Source: Gammaproteobacteria bacterium (GTDB lineage Bacteria > Pseudomonadota > Gammaproteobacteria > HTCC5015). Taken from it: a stretch of DNA of 64,000 nucleotides. Shown here piece after piece: positions 49,501-58,438 of this stretch. The position numbers were made by a program, and so were the translations under genes. How positions within the stretch are numbered: the stretch's first letter is position 1; the number at the start of each line of letters is the position of its first letter. The notes under the pieces were generated by a model. That model was given only the letters and a program-made list of their open reading frames with translations. It searched no databases and had not been told where the DNA came from. The DNA is taken from NCBI GenBank assembly GCA_026004975.1, contig BPKE01000001.1, positions 248,001 to 312,000 of the forward strand, written 5' to 3'.

Positions 49501-52500
49501 GAACGAGATGCTGCTAGGGAAGGCCAGATGCGCCTGACTGGCGGGCCCACCGTCGCCCCAGAACCCAGCACCCCCCTTTCCGACGGCGTTGCGGATGATG
49601 CCATCGATGCCCACCCGCTGGATCCGACTCGTCTCGTCTGTAATGTACAAGTTACCGTCCGCATCGATGGCCAGGCCGCGCGGGGAGCCGAGCACGGCCT
49701 GGTCGGCAGGACCGCCGACATCGACTATACCCTTCCCCCATTCTCCATTGCCGGCGACGGTGACAATGATGCCGCTCGGATCGACACGGCGGACACGGTT
49801 ATTGGAGGTGTCGGCTATGTACAGATTACCGGACGCATCGAGCACCACATCACCAGGCATATTGAGGCGTGCCTGGGTCGCCGGACCGCCATCGCCGCCG
49901 AATCCAGCTTCGCCATTTCCGGCCACGGTCGTGATGATGCCGTCCGCACCGACCCGGCGGATGCGATGATTGTGGGTGTCGGCGATATACAGATTGCCGG
50001 CTGCGTCCAGGGCGATGCCCCCGGGGTATAGCAACTCGGCCTCGGTCGCCGGCCCACCGTCGCCGCTGAAACCACGTTCGCCGTTGCCGGCCACGGTGCT
50101 GATGACGCCATGGACGTCCACCCTGCGAACGCGGTGATTGTACGTATCGGCGATGTATAGATTTCCCTCTGCATCGACGGCGACGTCATGAGGCCAGGAG
50201 AGCCGGGCCTCGTCGGCCGGGCCGCCGTCACCGCTGAAGCCCCTGTCGCCGGTGCCTGCCACCGTCGAGATCAAGCTCCTCACCACGATCGGCGCACGAC
50301 TGCGTCCGTCCCCTCGAAGAAGGCGCTTGGGGGACGCGAGCTGATGATGGTGGCTCAGGCTCCAATTTCCGATCACATTGACCGGCAGGCGCTGGGGCGA
50401 CACCAGTTCCAGGGGCCAGCGACGCGGAAAGACGAAGGCCCGGCAGTTCTGGCGCGTTCCAATCGCGTCGGCAGAAGCACCGAACCGACCAAAGCCGTTG
50501 TCGCCAAGTCGATACACGCAGGGATACACGTATGTGACGGTGACCTGCGCTTCGACCGTGCCGTAAACCGGGCGCCCGTAGCCGTCCAGTCCGTCCCATT
50601 CGAAGGTTGCGCGCAGACCGGGCTGCGGCGGGAAGGTGCGGGCGAAACGGCGGCCGGCGACACTCAGCGAGACCTCGATTCGCTGTAGGCTCGCAGGCAG
50701 ACTGGCGCCGCTCACCGGCACGACCACGGTGTTTCCGATGTGCCCGGGCTGGCGATCGCTGCGATAGTGCAGCGAATAGGGTGTGCCGGCGATCGCGATC
50801 CGTTCTCCGAGATTTTGTGCCTGCGGGCTGATGCTGCAACCCTCGCACTCGTCCTCCTCATCGCTGTCATCGGGGCGATCGTCCTCGTTTGTTTTCGGCT
50901 TTTCCTCGGGGGGCGGCGCGGCATCCTCGGGCGGGCCGTAAGGCCAGTTGCAGTCCCAGGTGGAGAAATGGGGAATCGGGGCGCGCCACAAGCTGGTGCC
51001 GGGGCGATACAAGAGCGCCAATTGCGCCAGCTCGTCCTCGGTGACGCCCAGCGCGTCGAGTTCGGCCGGTGTCGCGGCGCGACCCGATCCGGCCACGTCC
51101 AGGACCGCCTGTGCATCGAGGACATCGAGCATTTCGACGACGCGCCCGTTCTCGGACGGCACCCATGCCCCGCGCGCCCGGTCATAGTAACCGACGGGCA
51201 CCGCCGCACCCGTCGGAAAGCCGATGAAATTCTCGACGTAAAAGGGCAAGGGCTGGCTGAAATCGACGCGCGTGGCGCCGGCGGCCATGGCTTCGTCGAT
51301 GCTCAACTCGACCGCATAGGTGTATCCCGAGGCGGGAGGCAGTACGGCCGGCATCGCCTCCGGGCCGTTTTCGCCGACCGTGTACTCGGTGGCGCGCACG
51401 CTGAGCGTGCGCAGCGCCTGGCTGCTGCCGTCGGGCAGGATCATCGTGGCGCTGGTGCCTTGCGGAAACAGGATCGTGGCCTGGCGTGTACCGTCGGCAT
51501 CGGTCTGTGGCGTGCCCCGCGCGACCTGCATGTCGGCCACGCCGCTCGCCAGATCGATGACGGTCACTTGCGGGTCAAGCCGTATCATGACGACATCATC
51601 CGAGACGACGTAGTCACGCCAGGGTGCTTGCACGTTCCGATGGACCGGCAGGTACCCCTCCTTCTCATAGCTGAGCGTCAGGATGCCCCCGCCATTGACC
51701 ACCAAATCGAAGCCGCCGTCGGCGCGGGTCAAGGTCTGGCCGAACTCGGGATGACCCTTGACGCGGACGACAACCCCGGGCAAAGGCCGGTTGTCGCGAT
51801 CGAGCACCCTGCCACGCAGAACCGCCACGCGTCCGGCGGCGATGGTTCCGCGCGCGACGCCGGTTTGGATGGGGTTGCTTCCGGTGTACAGAAAAGCGAC
51901 GCTCTCATGCAACGGAACGACGCCCGTCGGGTCGAGCGGCGGGGCGACCAACGCCGGATCCGGCGGCAGGTTCGTGACGGGGCTTGCACCGGCTCGCCGA
52001 CATTGCCGGCGGCATCCAGCACGACGATGCGAATCTCATCGCCCGCTGCGGCGGCGATGTCGATGCTGAATGCACCGTCGGCGTCGGCCACCAGGGTGAG
52101 GCTGTCCCCGGTTCGGGTGTTGCTAATCGTTACCCGGCTGTTCGCCTCCACACTGCCGGGACGAGCGCTGACCGTGACGCGGCCGTCGGGGCCGGGGCGG
52201 CCGATGTCGATCAAGTCCAAGACGGGCGCCACGGGCGCGACGGTGTCCAGAACGACTTGCAACGTGGCAGTGCCGCTGTTGCCCGCTCGGTCGAGGGCCG
52301 TCACGGTGACGGCATTGACGCCTTCCTCGAGCACGAGTCGATGACTGAAACGGCGTTCGGCGTCCGCCGTGAGGCTGACGACTTCTCCGTTTAAGCTGAA
52401 GGTGAGTGTTTCCACCGCTTCGCTGACCGCACCGCGCAGCGTCCACTCGACCACGTTCGTGACCAGGCCGTCGGCCGGCTCGAAGATCGATACGGTGGGG

Positions 52501-53740
52501 GCCGTTGTGTCTATCACGAAGCGAACCTCGGCCGTCCCGGAGAGGCCGCGCTCTCGGTCGGATACGGTGACCGTGAGCAGGTGCTCGCCGTCCGCCAAGC
52601 CGCCGGCGATTTCACATTGCAGCGCGACCTGATCGCCCAGACAGCGGGTTTCCAGGGGCGTGCCGCCTTCGGTGACGGTGATGGAACCGGGATCGATGGC
52701 CCTGTCGGCGCTGTAGCGCAGGTGGATGACAAGCGCATCGGCGTTCAACACATCGCCGGCCCGGGGCTCGACGATTTGAAGATCGAGCCTCGTCGCCCCT
52801 TGTAGTGCGAGGCGCTTGATCGAGCGGATCACGCCGTCGCCCAGCTCGGGAATCAACTCTTTTTGCAAGGCGCCCGAGAGGTCGTATTGTGTCAAGGTGC
52901 CGCCACTGGCCACCCAGACCGACCCGTCCCTGGGGTCGGCCACCAGGTCACGTATGCGCCTGCTGCCGTGATGGCCTGCGAACGGCTTCACGCCGAACTC
53001 GACCGCACCCGATGCGCCCACGTGGACGAGGCGGGTGGAGGTTGCACCCCAAACGCCTCCGCGACCGTCGGGAGCCAAGTGCCGCCACCGCTCGAACCCG
53101 ACTCGAAATTTGGTGACGACATCGGCCCCCAGGGAATCGGGATCGACCCGCAACAAACGGGGCCGGCCACCATCCAGATCCGGTCCTGGTGCGCGTCGTA
53201 TTCCATTTTCTTGACGAGCACGAAGGGCGGCTTGAAGACACCGATCTCGCGGCCTTGCCGGTCGAACTGGACCACTTTTCCGGGCAGGGCCACCCACAGC
53301 ACCGACCGGATCCGGTCCAGGGTCATGGCGGTGATCGGCAAGCGGAAGTTCTTCGATGCGAGCCGCTCACCTCAATGATCGAATTTGTACAACCGGTTTG
53401 CGGCAGCGAACCACAAGCCGTCGGCGGCCACCACCATGACCGCTCTTCCGGCGCGCCGCCGGAGATTCGGCAGGCGTACGCTGGCTCGAAGCGCTCCCCC
53501 CGAGGAATATGCCTTCAGCCGCTTATCGCCGTATGTCCATAGGCGGCCGTTCAGGTCATCGACCGCCAGTTCGGAAACGCCCTCACCGGGGATTTCGAAC
53601 AGCACCGAGCCGTCCGTGGTGGCGAGCTTGATCACGCCCTTGGACTCGCCCACCCACAACACGGAGGCGTCGCATACCACCGGCGTCGCAGCGGCCAAGA
53701 CAACCCAAGCCGCGGCCACCGCCCGTAAGATCACGTTCAT
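46143..53740 (-). CDS. Sec-exported NHL/Ig/Rhs polymorphic toxin with YkuD-type C-terminal tip (breaks in frame)
   Basis: ATG 53740 follows AGGAAGGGAA and starts a signal peptide ([20 protein letters not shown]). The stitched product of about 2,530 residues has, in order: a propeller-like N-terminal region ([24 protein letters not shown]); two or more bacterial Ig-like domains ([30 protein letters not shown]); a carboxypeptidase-regulatory-like domain ([18 protein letters not shown]); an acidic spacer; six NHL repeats; about 25 YD repeats; and the Rhs core end [18 protein letters not shown]. The tip carries [21 protein letters not shown], the His/Cys signature of YkuD L,D-transpeptidases (Cys codon 46224-46226). 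An in-frame TGA lies at 53372-53374. Frame shifts occur near 53164, at G4 51979-51982, and near 47155 where the second copy lacks a base. There is no PAAR or VgrG domain, so export probably starts through Sec. Confidence 0.85.
46630..49064 (-). repeat. Rhs core direct repeat, copy 2
   Basis: The matching partner inside the complete rhs gene, in the same orientation. Homology stops abruptly at the IS21 end in copy 1 and at the core/tip boundary in both. Confidence 0.9.
49270..50285 (-). repeat. Six NHL repeats in the rhs gene
   Basis: Six units of about 56 codons have the pattern [37 protein letters not shown]. They should form a six-bladed beta-propeller ahead of the Rhs shell, the order found in eukaryotic teneurins. 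Confidence 0.88.
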
Positions 53741-54340
53741 CGATTCCCTTCCTGCCTTGGTTCGATTCGGTTCGATCCACTGGGCAGAGGTCACACCCCA
53801 CCCTTTCCGTTGGGCGCCGCTCCCTTGCGGGCGCCCGACCGGCATCCCACTGGAAAGACGAGGCCACGGAGATCACGCAAGGCGTCTTAGCATTTATGGC
53901 GATGCCTGTCAACGCTCGGGCGCGCGTTCCTCGCCGACACCGATGACAGTCGTCCGACTTTGGAAGACGGCGAGGGAGACAGCCGACGGAACAGGTCGTC
54001 TTGGGGGATGCCTCAGGGTCTTAGCATCGGCGATGCCGCTGCGCATGTCCCCGGACCATACCCAAGTTTCAACTTGCTCGATGCCAAACGTGGCGGCACG
54101 CTGCGCGAGCACGATGCACAAGCCTCGACCGGTGCGCAGGGCTCGAATCGGAGACGGGCCCGCACCCGATACAGGCTCCACCGCCGGTGCGCGCACCGGC
54201 CTGCCTGCGTTCCGGCAGCACTGGAGGCGACGCGGCGATGAGGCCTGCCGCGAAACGGGATCGCGGCACGCGGCCAAGCCGCCGGCCGGTTCCGGAGCAT
54301 TGTCCGCAGGGCTCGGGAAACCTTTGCTGGATTCGGCGCC
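53741..54340. other. Non-coding spacer upstream of rhs
   Basis: About 600 bases with no supported gene. It holds the candidate rhs promoter and two related 20-base stretches beginning GTCTTAGCAT and containing GGCGATGCC (53884-53905 and 54018-54037). All long readings here are shadows without signal peptides or family motifs. Confidence 0.55.
53884..53912 (-). promoter_or_regulatory. Sigma70-type promoter of the rhs gene
   Basis: On the minus strand a perfect TTGACA (53907-53912), a 17-base spacer and TAAGAC (53884-53889) lie about 140 bases before the rhs start codon. Confidence 0.6.
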
Positions 54341-54362
54341 GAAGACCGGGGCGCCGGTCTTC
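54341..54362. terminator. Hairpin at the end of the exbBD operon
   Basis: GAAGACCGG and its complement (54341-54349 with 54354-54362) form a 9-bp stem that includes part of the stop codon of the last gene. No T-run follows on the minus strand, so it is at best a weak terminator. Confidence 0.45.
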
Positions 54363-55758
54363 AGGCGGGCAGGAAGTCGATCGGGTAGACGATGGTGACG
54401 GTGTCGACGTCCTTGGGCTCGAAGCGGAAGAGTTTGACGCGGGCGACGATTTTCGCTTCCAGCTCGGGATCGCCGAGATCGGAGGAGACGACGCTGACGG
54501 CGGAGACTTCCCCGGAAGGCAGGATGGTGATTTTCAACACCAGCTTGCCTTGCAGGGTCGGGTCGACGCGCAGGGCGCGCTGGTAGATGCGGTAAAGCGC
54601 CGCCTTGTTGCGGTCGAAGACGAGCTGGATTTCTTCGTCGGTGCGCGAACCGCGCACGGATTCGGCGATCGGCCGCTCGGCGTCGCCGAACTCGGCGCCG
54701 ATGACGCCGGTGACGCGGCTCGTGCCGCGGCCGGCCAGCCCGGTCCCGGCGACGTCGCGGCTGAGCGCGGCGGTGTCGATGCCGCCGCTGCCGAGGCCGG
54801 CCGCCGCGGTGACCAACGAACGTTGCGTGCGCTGGGCCTTGACCTCACCGCTGGTCAGGGTCGCGTCCTTGCCGAGCTTGGTCTCGGCGGGGTTGTCCAT
54901 CAGCTCGGTGAAGCTCTCGCGAAAGGCGAGCAGACCCGAGCGCGCCGCCTTTTCACGCGCCTTGCGCGCGACCTCCGTGGTGGGCTCGGGCGCGCGCTCG
55001 CGCGGCCGCAGTTTTTCGGGCTTCTTCTCGGGGGCCTTGCTTTCGCCTTTCTTGGGGGGCGGCGGAGGCGGCGGAGGCGGCGGCGGCCGGGTCTCGACCA
55101 TCTGCACGATGCGCTCCGGAATCTCGACGACCTGGACACGCTCGGGTTCGGGCACGGGGATCCAGGGCATGATCAGGCTGATCAGCAGGCACAGCAGGAG
55201 CACGCGGGCGACAGTGCGCCGCAAGCGCCGCCGGTCGGCCTCGGATTCCGACCAGGGCATGAGGGCGTCGCGCCGGTAGACGACCACGAACACGCGCTCG
55301 ACGCCGTCGGCGCCCTTGCGCACGACGGTGCGCGTGCGCACCGCCGGCCGCGCGAGCTCCAGTTGCGCGGCCAGCGCGTCGACGCGCCTTTCGGCGGCGG
55401 TGACGGCGCGCCGCGCCTCGTCGAGACGCGCTTCGGCGGCGGCGTACCGTGCGCGAAAGTCGTCGAGCTGGCTTTTGATGCGCTGCACCAGCTCGCCGTA
55501 ATACAAACCCCGGCGCTGTTCATCGCCGAGCGAGGTTCCGTCGAAAGGGCTGGCGTCCTCCAGGGGTTCCAGGCTGGCGAGCTCGGCCAGGTCGTTGCGC
55601 ACGCGCTCGAGCACCGCCGCGGTCGGGCGGCGGCGGCGCAGGTGCTCGAACTCGGCCTCGGCCTGGTCACGGTCGGCACGCAGGCGCACCAGCTCCTCGC
55701 GCGCCGCGGCCAGTTCACGCTCCAGGCGCAGTTCCTTCTCGGAAAGCTGCTCGCTCAT
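54361..55758 (-). CDS. TonB/AgmX-type energy transducer with N-terminal coiled coil
   Basis: The 465-residue product starts at ATG 55758. Residues 1-180 are a charged coiled coil (SEKELRLERELAAAREELVRLRADRDQAEAEFEHL). One membrane helix follows (about 190-207; RVLLLCLLISLIMPWIPV), then RPPPPPPPPPPPKKGESKAPEKKPEKL, a TonB-like periplasmic spanner with 11 consecutive prolines. The C-terminal domain (VFDRNKAALYRIYQRALRVDPTLQGKLVLKITILPSGEVSAVSVVSSDLGDPELEAKIV) matches AgmX/PglI and TonB C-termini. It would transmit ExbB-ExbD energy across the periplasm. A cytoplasmic coiled coil before the helix is unusual for TonB. It is the last gene of the operon. Confidence 0.87.
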   Translation of the reverse strand: MSEQLSEKELRLERELAAAREELVRLRADRDQAEAEFEHLRRRRPTAAVLERVRNDLAELASLEPLEDASPFDGTSLGDEQRRGLYYGELVQRIKSQLDDFRARYAAAEARLDEARRAVTAAERRVDALAAQLELARPAVRTRTVVRKGADGVERVFVVVYRRDALMPWSESEADRRRLRRTVARVLLLCLLISLIMPWIPVPEPERVQVVEIPERIVQMVETRPPPPPPPPPPPKKGESKAPEKKPEKLRPRERAPEPTTEVARKAREKAARSGLLAFRESFTELMDNPAETKLGKDATLTSGEVKAQRTQRSLVTAAAGLGSGGIDTAALSRDVAGTGLAGRGTSRVTGVIGAEFGDAERPIAESVRGSRTDEEIQLVFDRNKAALYRIYQRALRVDPTLQGKLVLKITILPSGEVSAVSVVSSDLGDPELEAKIVARVKLFRFEPKDVDTVTIVYPIDFLPA

Positions 55759-55777
55759 GCCCTCAGCCGTCCCGTGG

Positions 55778-56278
55778 TCAACCGTCGTCCTGCGCTTTCT
55801 GGATGACGGCGAGGGAGATCTTGTTGTATCCCACCGCCGTGCAACTGGACATGACTTTCTTGAGCAACCGGAACGGCAGCTCGCGGTCGGCCATGATGGT
55901 GACCCGGCGGCGGCGGTCCTCGGCGCCGCCGAGCCCGATGGCGCGCTCGAGTTCTTCCTGCAAGGCCGCCTTGAGCGACCCGATGTCCTGGGCCTCGGAG
56001 GCCAGAACATCCGCAACCCGCGCCACCGGCTCACCGCGCAGCAGGATGGCTTCGGGCGTCACCATCACGACGGTGGTCTGATCCGGCTTGCGGTCGGCGA
56101 TCGACTCGGGCAAGGTCAGGTTCTTCGGGCTGGTCAGCTCTTCGGTGCTGGCGGAGTTGACCAGGAGGAAGAACACCAGGATGGTGAAGACGTCCATCAA
56201 CGAGACGAGGTTGAGCTGCATGAGCTTCTTGCGCTTCTCGCCGCGCGTCATGCGCTTGATGCGGCGCAGGTTCTTCAT
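55778..56278 (-). CDS. exbD: ExbD/TolR-family biopolymer transport protein, second copy
   Basis: The 166-residue product has a basic N-terminus (MKNLRRIKRMTRGEKRKKLM), then LNLVSLMDVFTILVFFLLV, the single ExbD helix with the conserved proton-path Asp (LMDVF), and a periplasmic domain. It overlaps the upstream exbD by four bases. With ExbB it forms a proton channel driving the TonB-like partner. Two different ExbDs in one operon suggest a heteromeric motor. Confidence 0.9.
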   Translation of the reverse strand: MKNLRRIKRMTRGEKRKKLMQLNLVSLMDVFTILVFFLLVNSASTEELTSPKNLTLPESIADRKPDQTTVVMVTPEAILLRGEPVARVADVLASEAQDIGSLKAALQEELERAIGLGGAEDRRRRVTIMADRELPFRLLKKVMSSCTAVGYNKISLAVIQKAQDDG

Positions 56279-56796
56279 GCGGCGCCGCCCCCCTCTCCCG
56301 GCGCATCGCCGATGGAGATCTGCGGGAACAGGTCGATGGTGCGCTTGGCGCCCGTTTCCGGGTCATCCACCACGGCGGTGCTGACGGTGTCCATGACCTC
56401 GACCAGGACGCGGTAGGGCAGGTCCGCTTCCATCAGCAGCATGGCGTCCTGCTTTTCGGGGTAGTTGTACTTGATTTCGAGCAACAGCGCGCGCAGGCGC
56501 TCGAGATCGTATCCACCGTCTTCGAGCACGGGTAACACGGCGACGATCTCGCGGCCGTCACCGAGCTCGATGCGGTCGGCGCGGACGATCACCTCCAGGT
56601 TCAGCTCCGGGCGTTCGGCGCCGGCGGCGGAAGCCCCCTCGGGCAGGTTGAGCTGCAGGATGGTGATCCGGGAGAAGACCGCCGTGATCAACAGAAAGGG
56701 GACCAACACCACCATCAGATTGAGGAACGAGGTGATGTTCAGCTCCGGCATCTCCTTGTGCCGGATGCGGCGGCTGCGGCGGCTGACGCGGGCCAT
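56275..56796 (-). CDS. exbD: ExbD/TolR-family biopolymer transport protein, first copy
   Basis: The 173-residue product begins MARVSRRSRRIRHKEMPELNITSFLNLMVVLVPFLLI. The helix has Asn (FLNLMVVL) where ExbD normally has the essential Asp (xxDxx). The other ExbD in the operon retains the Asp, so this subunit may be structural. The periplasmic domain is of normal length. It follows exbB after three bases and overlaps the next exbD. Confidence 0.86.
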   Translation of the reverse strand: MARVSRRSRRIRHKEMPELNITSFLNLMVVLVPFLLITAVFSRITILQLNLPEGASAAGAERPELNLEVIVRADRIELGDGREIVAVLPVLEDGGYDLERLRALLLEIKYNYPEKQDAMLLMEADLPYRVLVEVMDTVSTAVVDDPETGAKRTIDLFPQISIGDAPGEGGGAA

Positions 56797-56799
56797 GTG

Positions 56800-57459
56800 T
56801 CAGGGCGAGGGCTTGAGATCTTGGCGGGCGAACTCGGTGATGATGTTGAGCATCTTCACCTGGGCCATTTCGAGGCTGTCGATGATCTCCGTGGTCTTGG
56901 TGTTGAGCACCGCGTATATGAACAACAACGGAATGCCGGCGATCAGGCCGAAGGCGGTGGTGTTCATGGCGACGGAAATGTAGGTTGCGAGCAGGTCGGC
57001 TTTCTCCGCCGGATTGGCGTTGGCGACCGCGGTAAACGCGCCGATCAGGCCCATGATGGTGCCGAGCAGGCCGAGCATGGTGGCGATGTTGGAGAACAGG
57101 GCGATGTACGGCGTGCGCTTTTCCAACTGGGGGATGACTTCCATCATGCCCTCCTCCATGGCGATCTCGATGTCGTCGCGGCGGCGAACGGCGCCCTGGC
57201 GGCTCAGGCCCAGGGACAGGATCATGCCCAGCTCGGTGTCGGAGGCCGCGGTCAGTTCCCGCGCGCGCTCGAAGTCGCCTTCCTGAAGGATCGGCTGCAG
57301 CTCTTCCCAGGTCCTGCGGTTGCGCCGGGCGACGGTGTTCAGCTTGATCCAGCGCTCGAGCGCGATCGCCAGGCCGAGACCGAAGACGAACAGGATGGGA
57401 TACATCCAGAAGCCGCCGGCCTGGAAGAAGCGTGGAATGGCGTAAAGGTACTCCATCAT
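56800..57459 (-). CDS. exbB: ExbB/TolQ/MotA-family proton channel
   Basis: The 219-residue product has three helices: an N-terminal one (FWMYPILFVFGLGLAIALERW), then IALFSNIATMLGLLGTIMGLIGAF and the third, ATYISVAMNTTAFGLIAGIPLLFIYAVL. LGLLGTIMGLI and the Thr/Ala-rich third helix are conserved in ExbB/TolQ. It should form the pentameric channel around the ExbD dimer. Its frame is intact. Confidence 0.94.
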   Translation of the reverse strand: MMEYLYAIPRFFQAGGFWMYPILFVFGLGLAIALERWIKLNTVARRNRRTWEELQPILQEGDFERARELTAASDTELGMILSLGLSRQGAVRRRDDIEIAMEEGMMEVIPQLEKRTPYIALFSNIATMLGLLGTIMGLIGAFTAVANANPAEKADLLATYISVAMNTTAFGLIAGIPLLFIYAVLNTKTTEIIDSLEMAQVKMLNIITEFARQDLKPSP

Positions 57460-57488
57460 CTCATCAACCCTCGCAATGGGTGCGCCGC

Positions 57489-57776
57489 TCAGTCGGCGCC
57501 GCCGTGAACGAAATCATGGTAGCGCAATTCACGTTGGAAAACTTCGGGGTCGAGTGGTTCGAGGCCCTCGTTTAGCGTGTTGGTCAGTTCGGTTTCCATG
57601 CCGGCCTCCGCGTTCTTCCAGGGCACGATGAACAGGGTCTTGGGTAGCTCGCGGTTGCCGATGATGGACATGCCGCTGAGCTCGACGACCTCCCCTTCTT
57701 CCCCCCGGTCTTGCGCGTGGAGTGCGGCCGCGCCGCACAGCAAGGCCCCGGACAGCAGGCGTTTCCAAGCGTTCAT
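57489..57776 (-). CDS. Small exported protein of unknown function
   Basis: The 95-residue product has a signal peptide (MNAWKRLLSGALLCGAAALHAQ). The mature part contains VVELSGMSIIGNRELPKTLFIVPWKNAE, a short beta-type stretch seen in small proteins of ExbB-TPR operons, possibly contacting a TonB-dependent partner. It overlaps the TPR gene by four bases and precedes exbB by 29 bases. Confidence 0.7.
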   Translation of the reverse strand: MNAWKRLLSGALLCGAAALHAQDRGEEGEVVELSGMSIIGNRELPKTLFIVPWKNAEAGMETELTNTLNEGLEPLDPEVFQRELRYHDFVHGGAD

Positions 57777-58438
57777 GAGGCGCCTCCCGCGCCGGCGCGC
57801 CGGCGCAATTCGGTCAACCAGGCGTCGATGGTTTCGGCTTCCTCGGGACGCAGCGCCCGGTACGCCTCGAAGTGGCGGATGGCGCAGGCGGTGTCCTGGA
57901 GGTACAGGTCGCAGAGGACGGCCAAATTGTAATGCGCCAGGGCGTATTGCGGATCGATGTCGAGCGCCTTCTCGTAGGCGTCGCGCGCGGCTTCCAGCCG
58001 CCCCTGCCGGCGCAGCACCAGGCCGAGCTGGTGGTGGGCGGCGGCTTCACGCGGGTTTTCTTCGAGCGCTTTTAGCAGAACGCGCTCGGCCTTGGCGTGA
58101 TAGGGCTCGCGTTTTGCCGCTTCCGGTTCGGCTTCGGCCATGGCGAGATAGGCGATGGCCAGGTTGATCGCCACGCCGGGCAGGCGGGGGTTTTCCTCGA
58201 AGATGCGTTCGAGGATCGGCACCGCCTCGGCATGGCGTTGCTTGCGCATCGCCGCCAGCGCGCGCTCGAAATCGGCGCGCTGGGCGGCGCTGACCGGCAC
58301 CGGAATGCTCCGGTCGCCGGCGGCCCGCCGGGCCGGGCCCGGTCCGGCGCAGGCGCCGATCAGCAGCGCCAGCAGCCACACCAGCAGGCGGTCAGTAGAT
58401 GGACGCAAAGTACGGCTCCTGTTTCTCGCGCTTGGCAT
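57773..58438 (-). CDS. TPR-repeat lipoprotein of the exbBD operon
   Basis: The 221-residue reading has the lipoprotein signal LLVWLLALLIGACAGP (lipobox IGAC). The true start may be downstream of the 58438 ATG. At least three TPR units follow (ALAAMRKQRHAEAVPILERIFEENP, AERVLLKALEENPREAAAHHQLGLVLRRQGR, AYEKALDIDPQYALAHYNLAVL). It is likely an outer-membrane-tethered periplasmic scaffold. It overlaps the larger TPR gene by 47 bases at its start. Confidence 0.82.
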   Translation of the reverse strand: MPSARNRSRTLRPSTDRLLVWLLALLIGACAGPGPARRAAGDRSIPVPVSAAQRADFERALAAMRKQRHAEAVPILERIFEENPRLPGVAINLAIAYLAMAEAEPEAAKREPYHAKAERVLLKALEENPREAAAHHQLGLVLRRQGRLEAARDAYEKALDIDPQYALAHYNLAVLCDLYLQDTACAIRHFEAYRALRPEEAETIDAWLTELRRRAGAGGAS

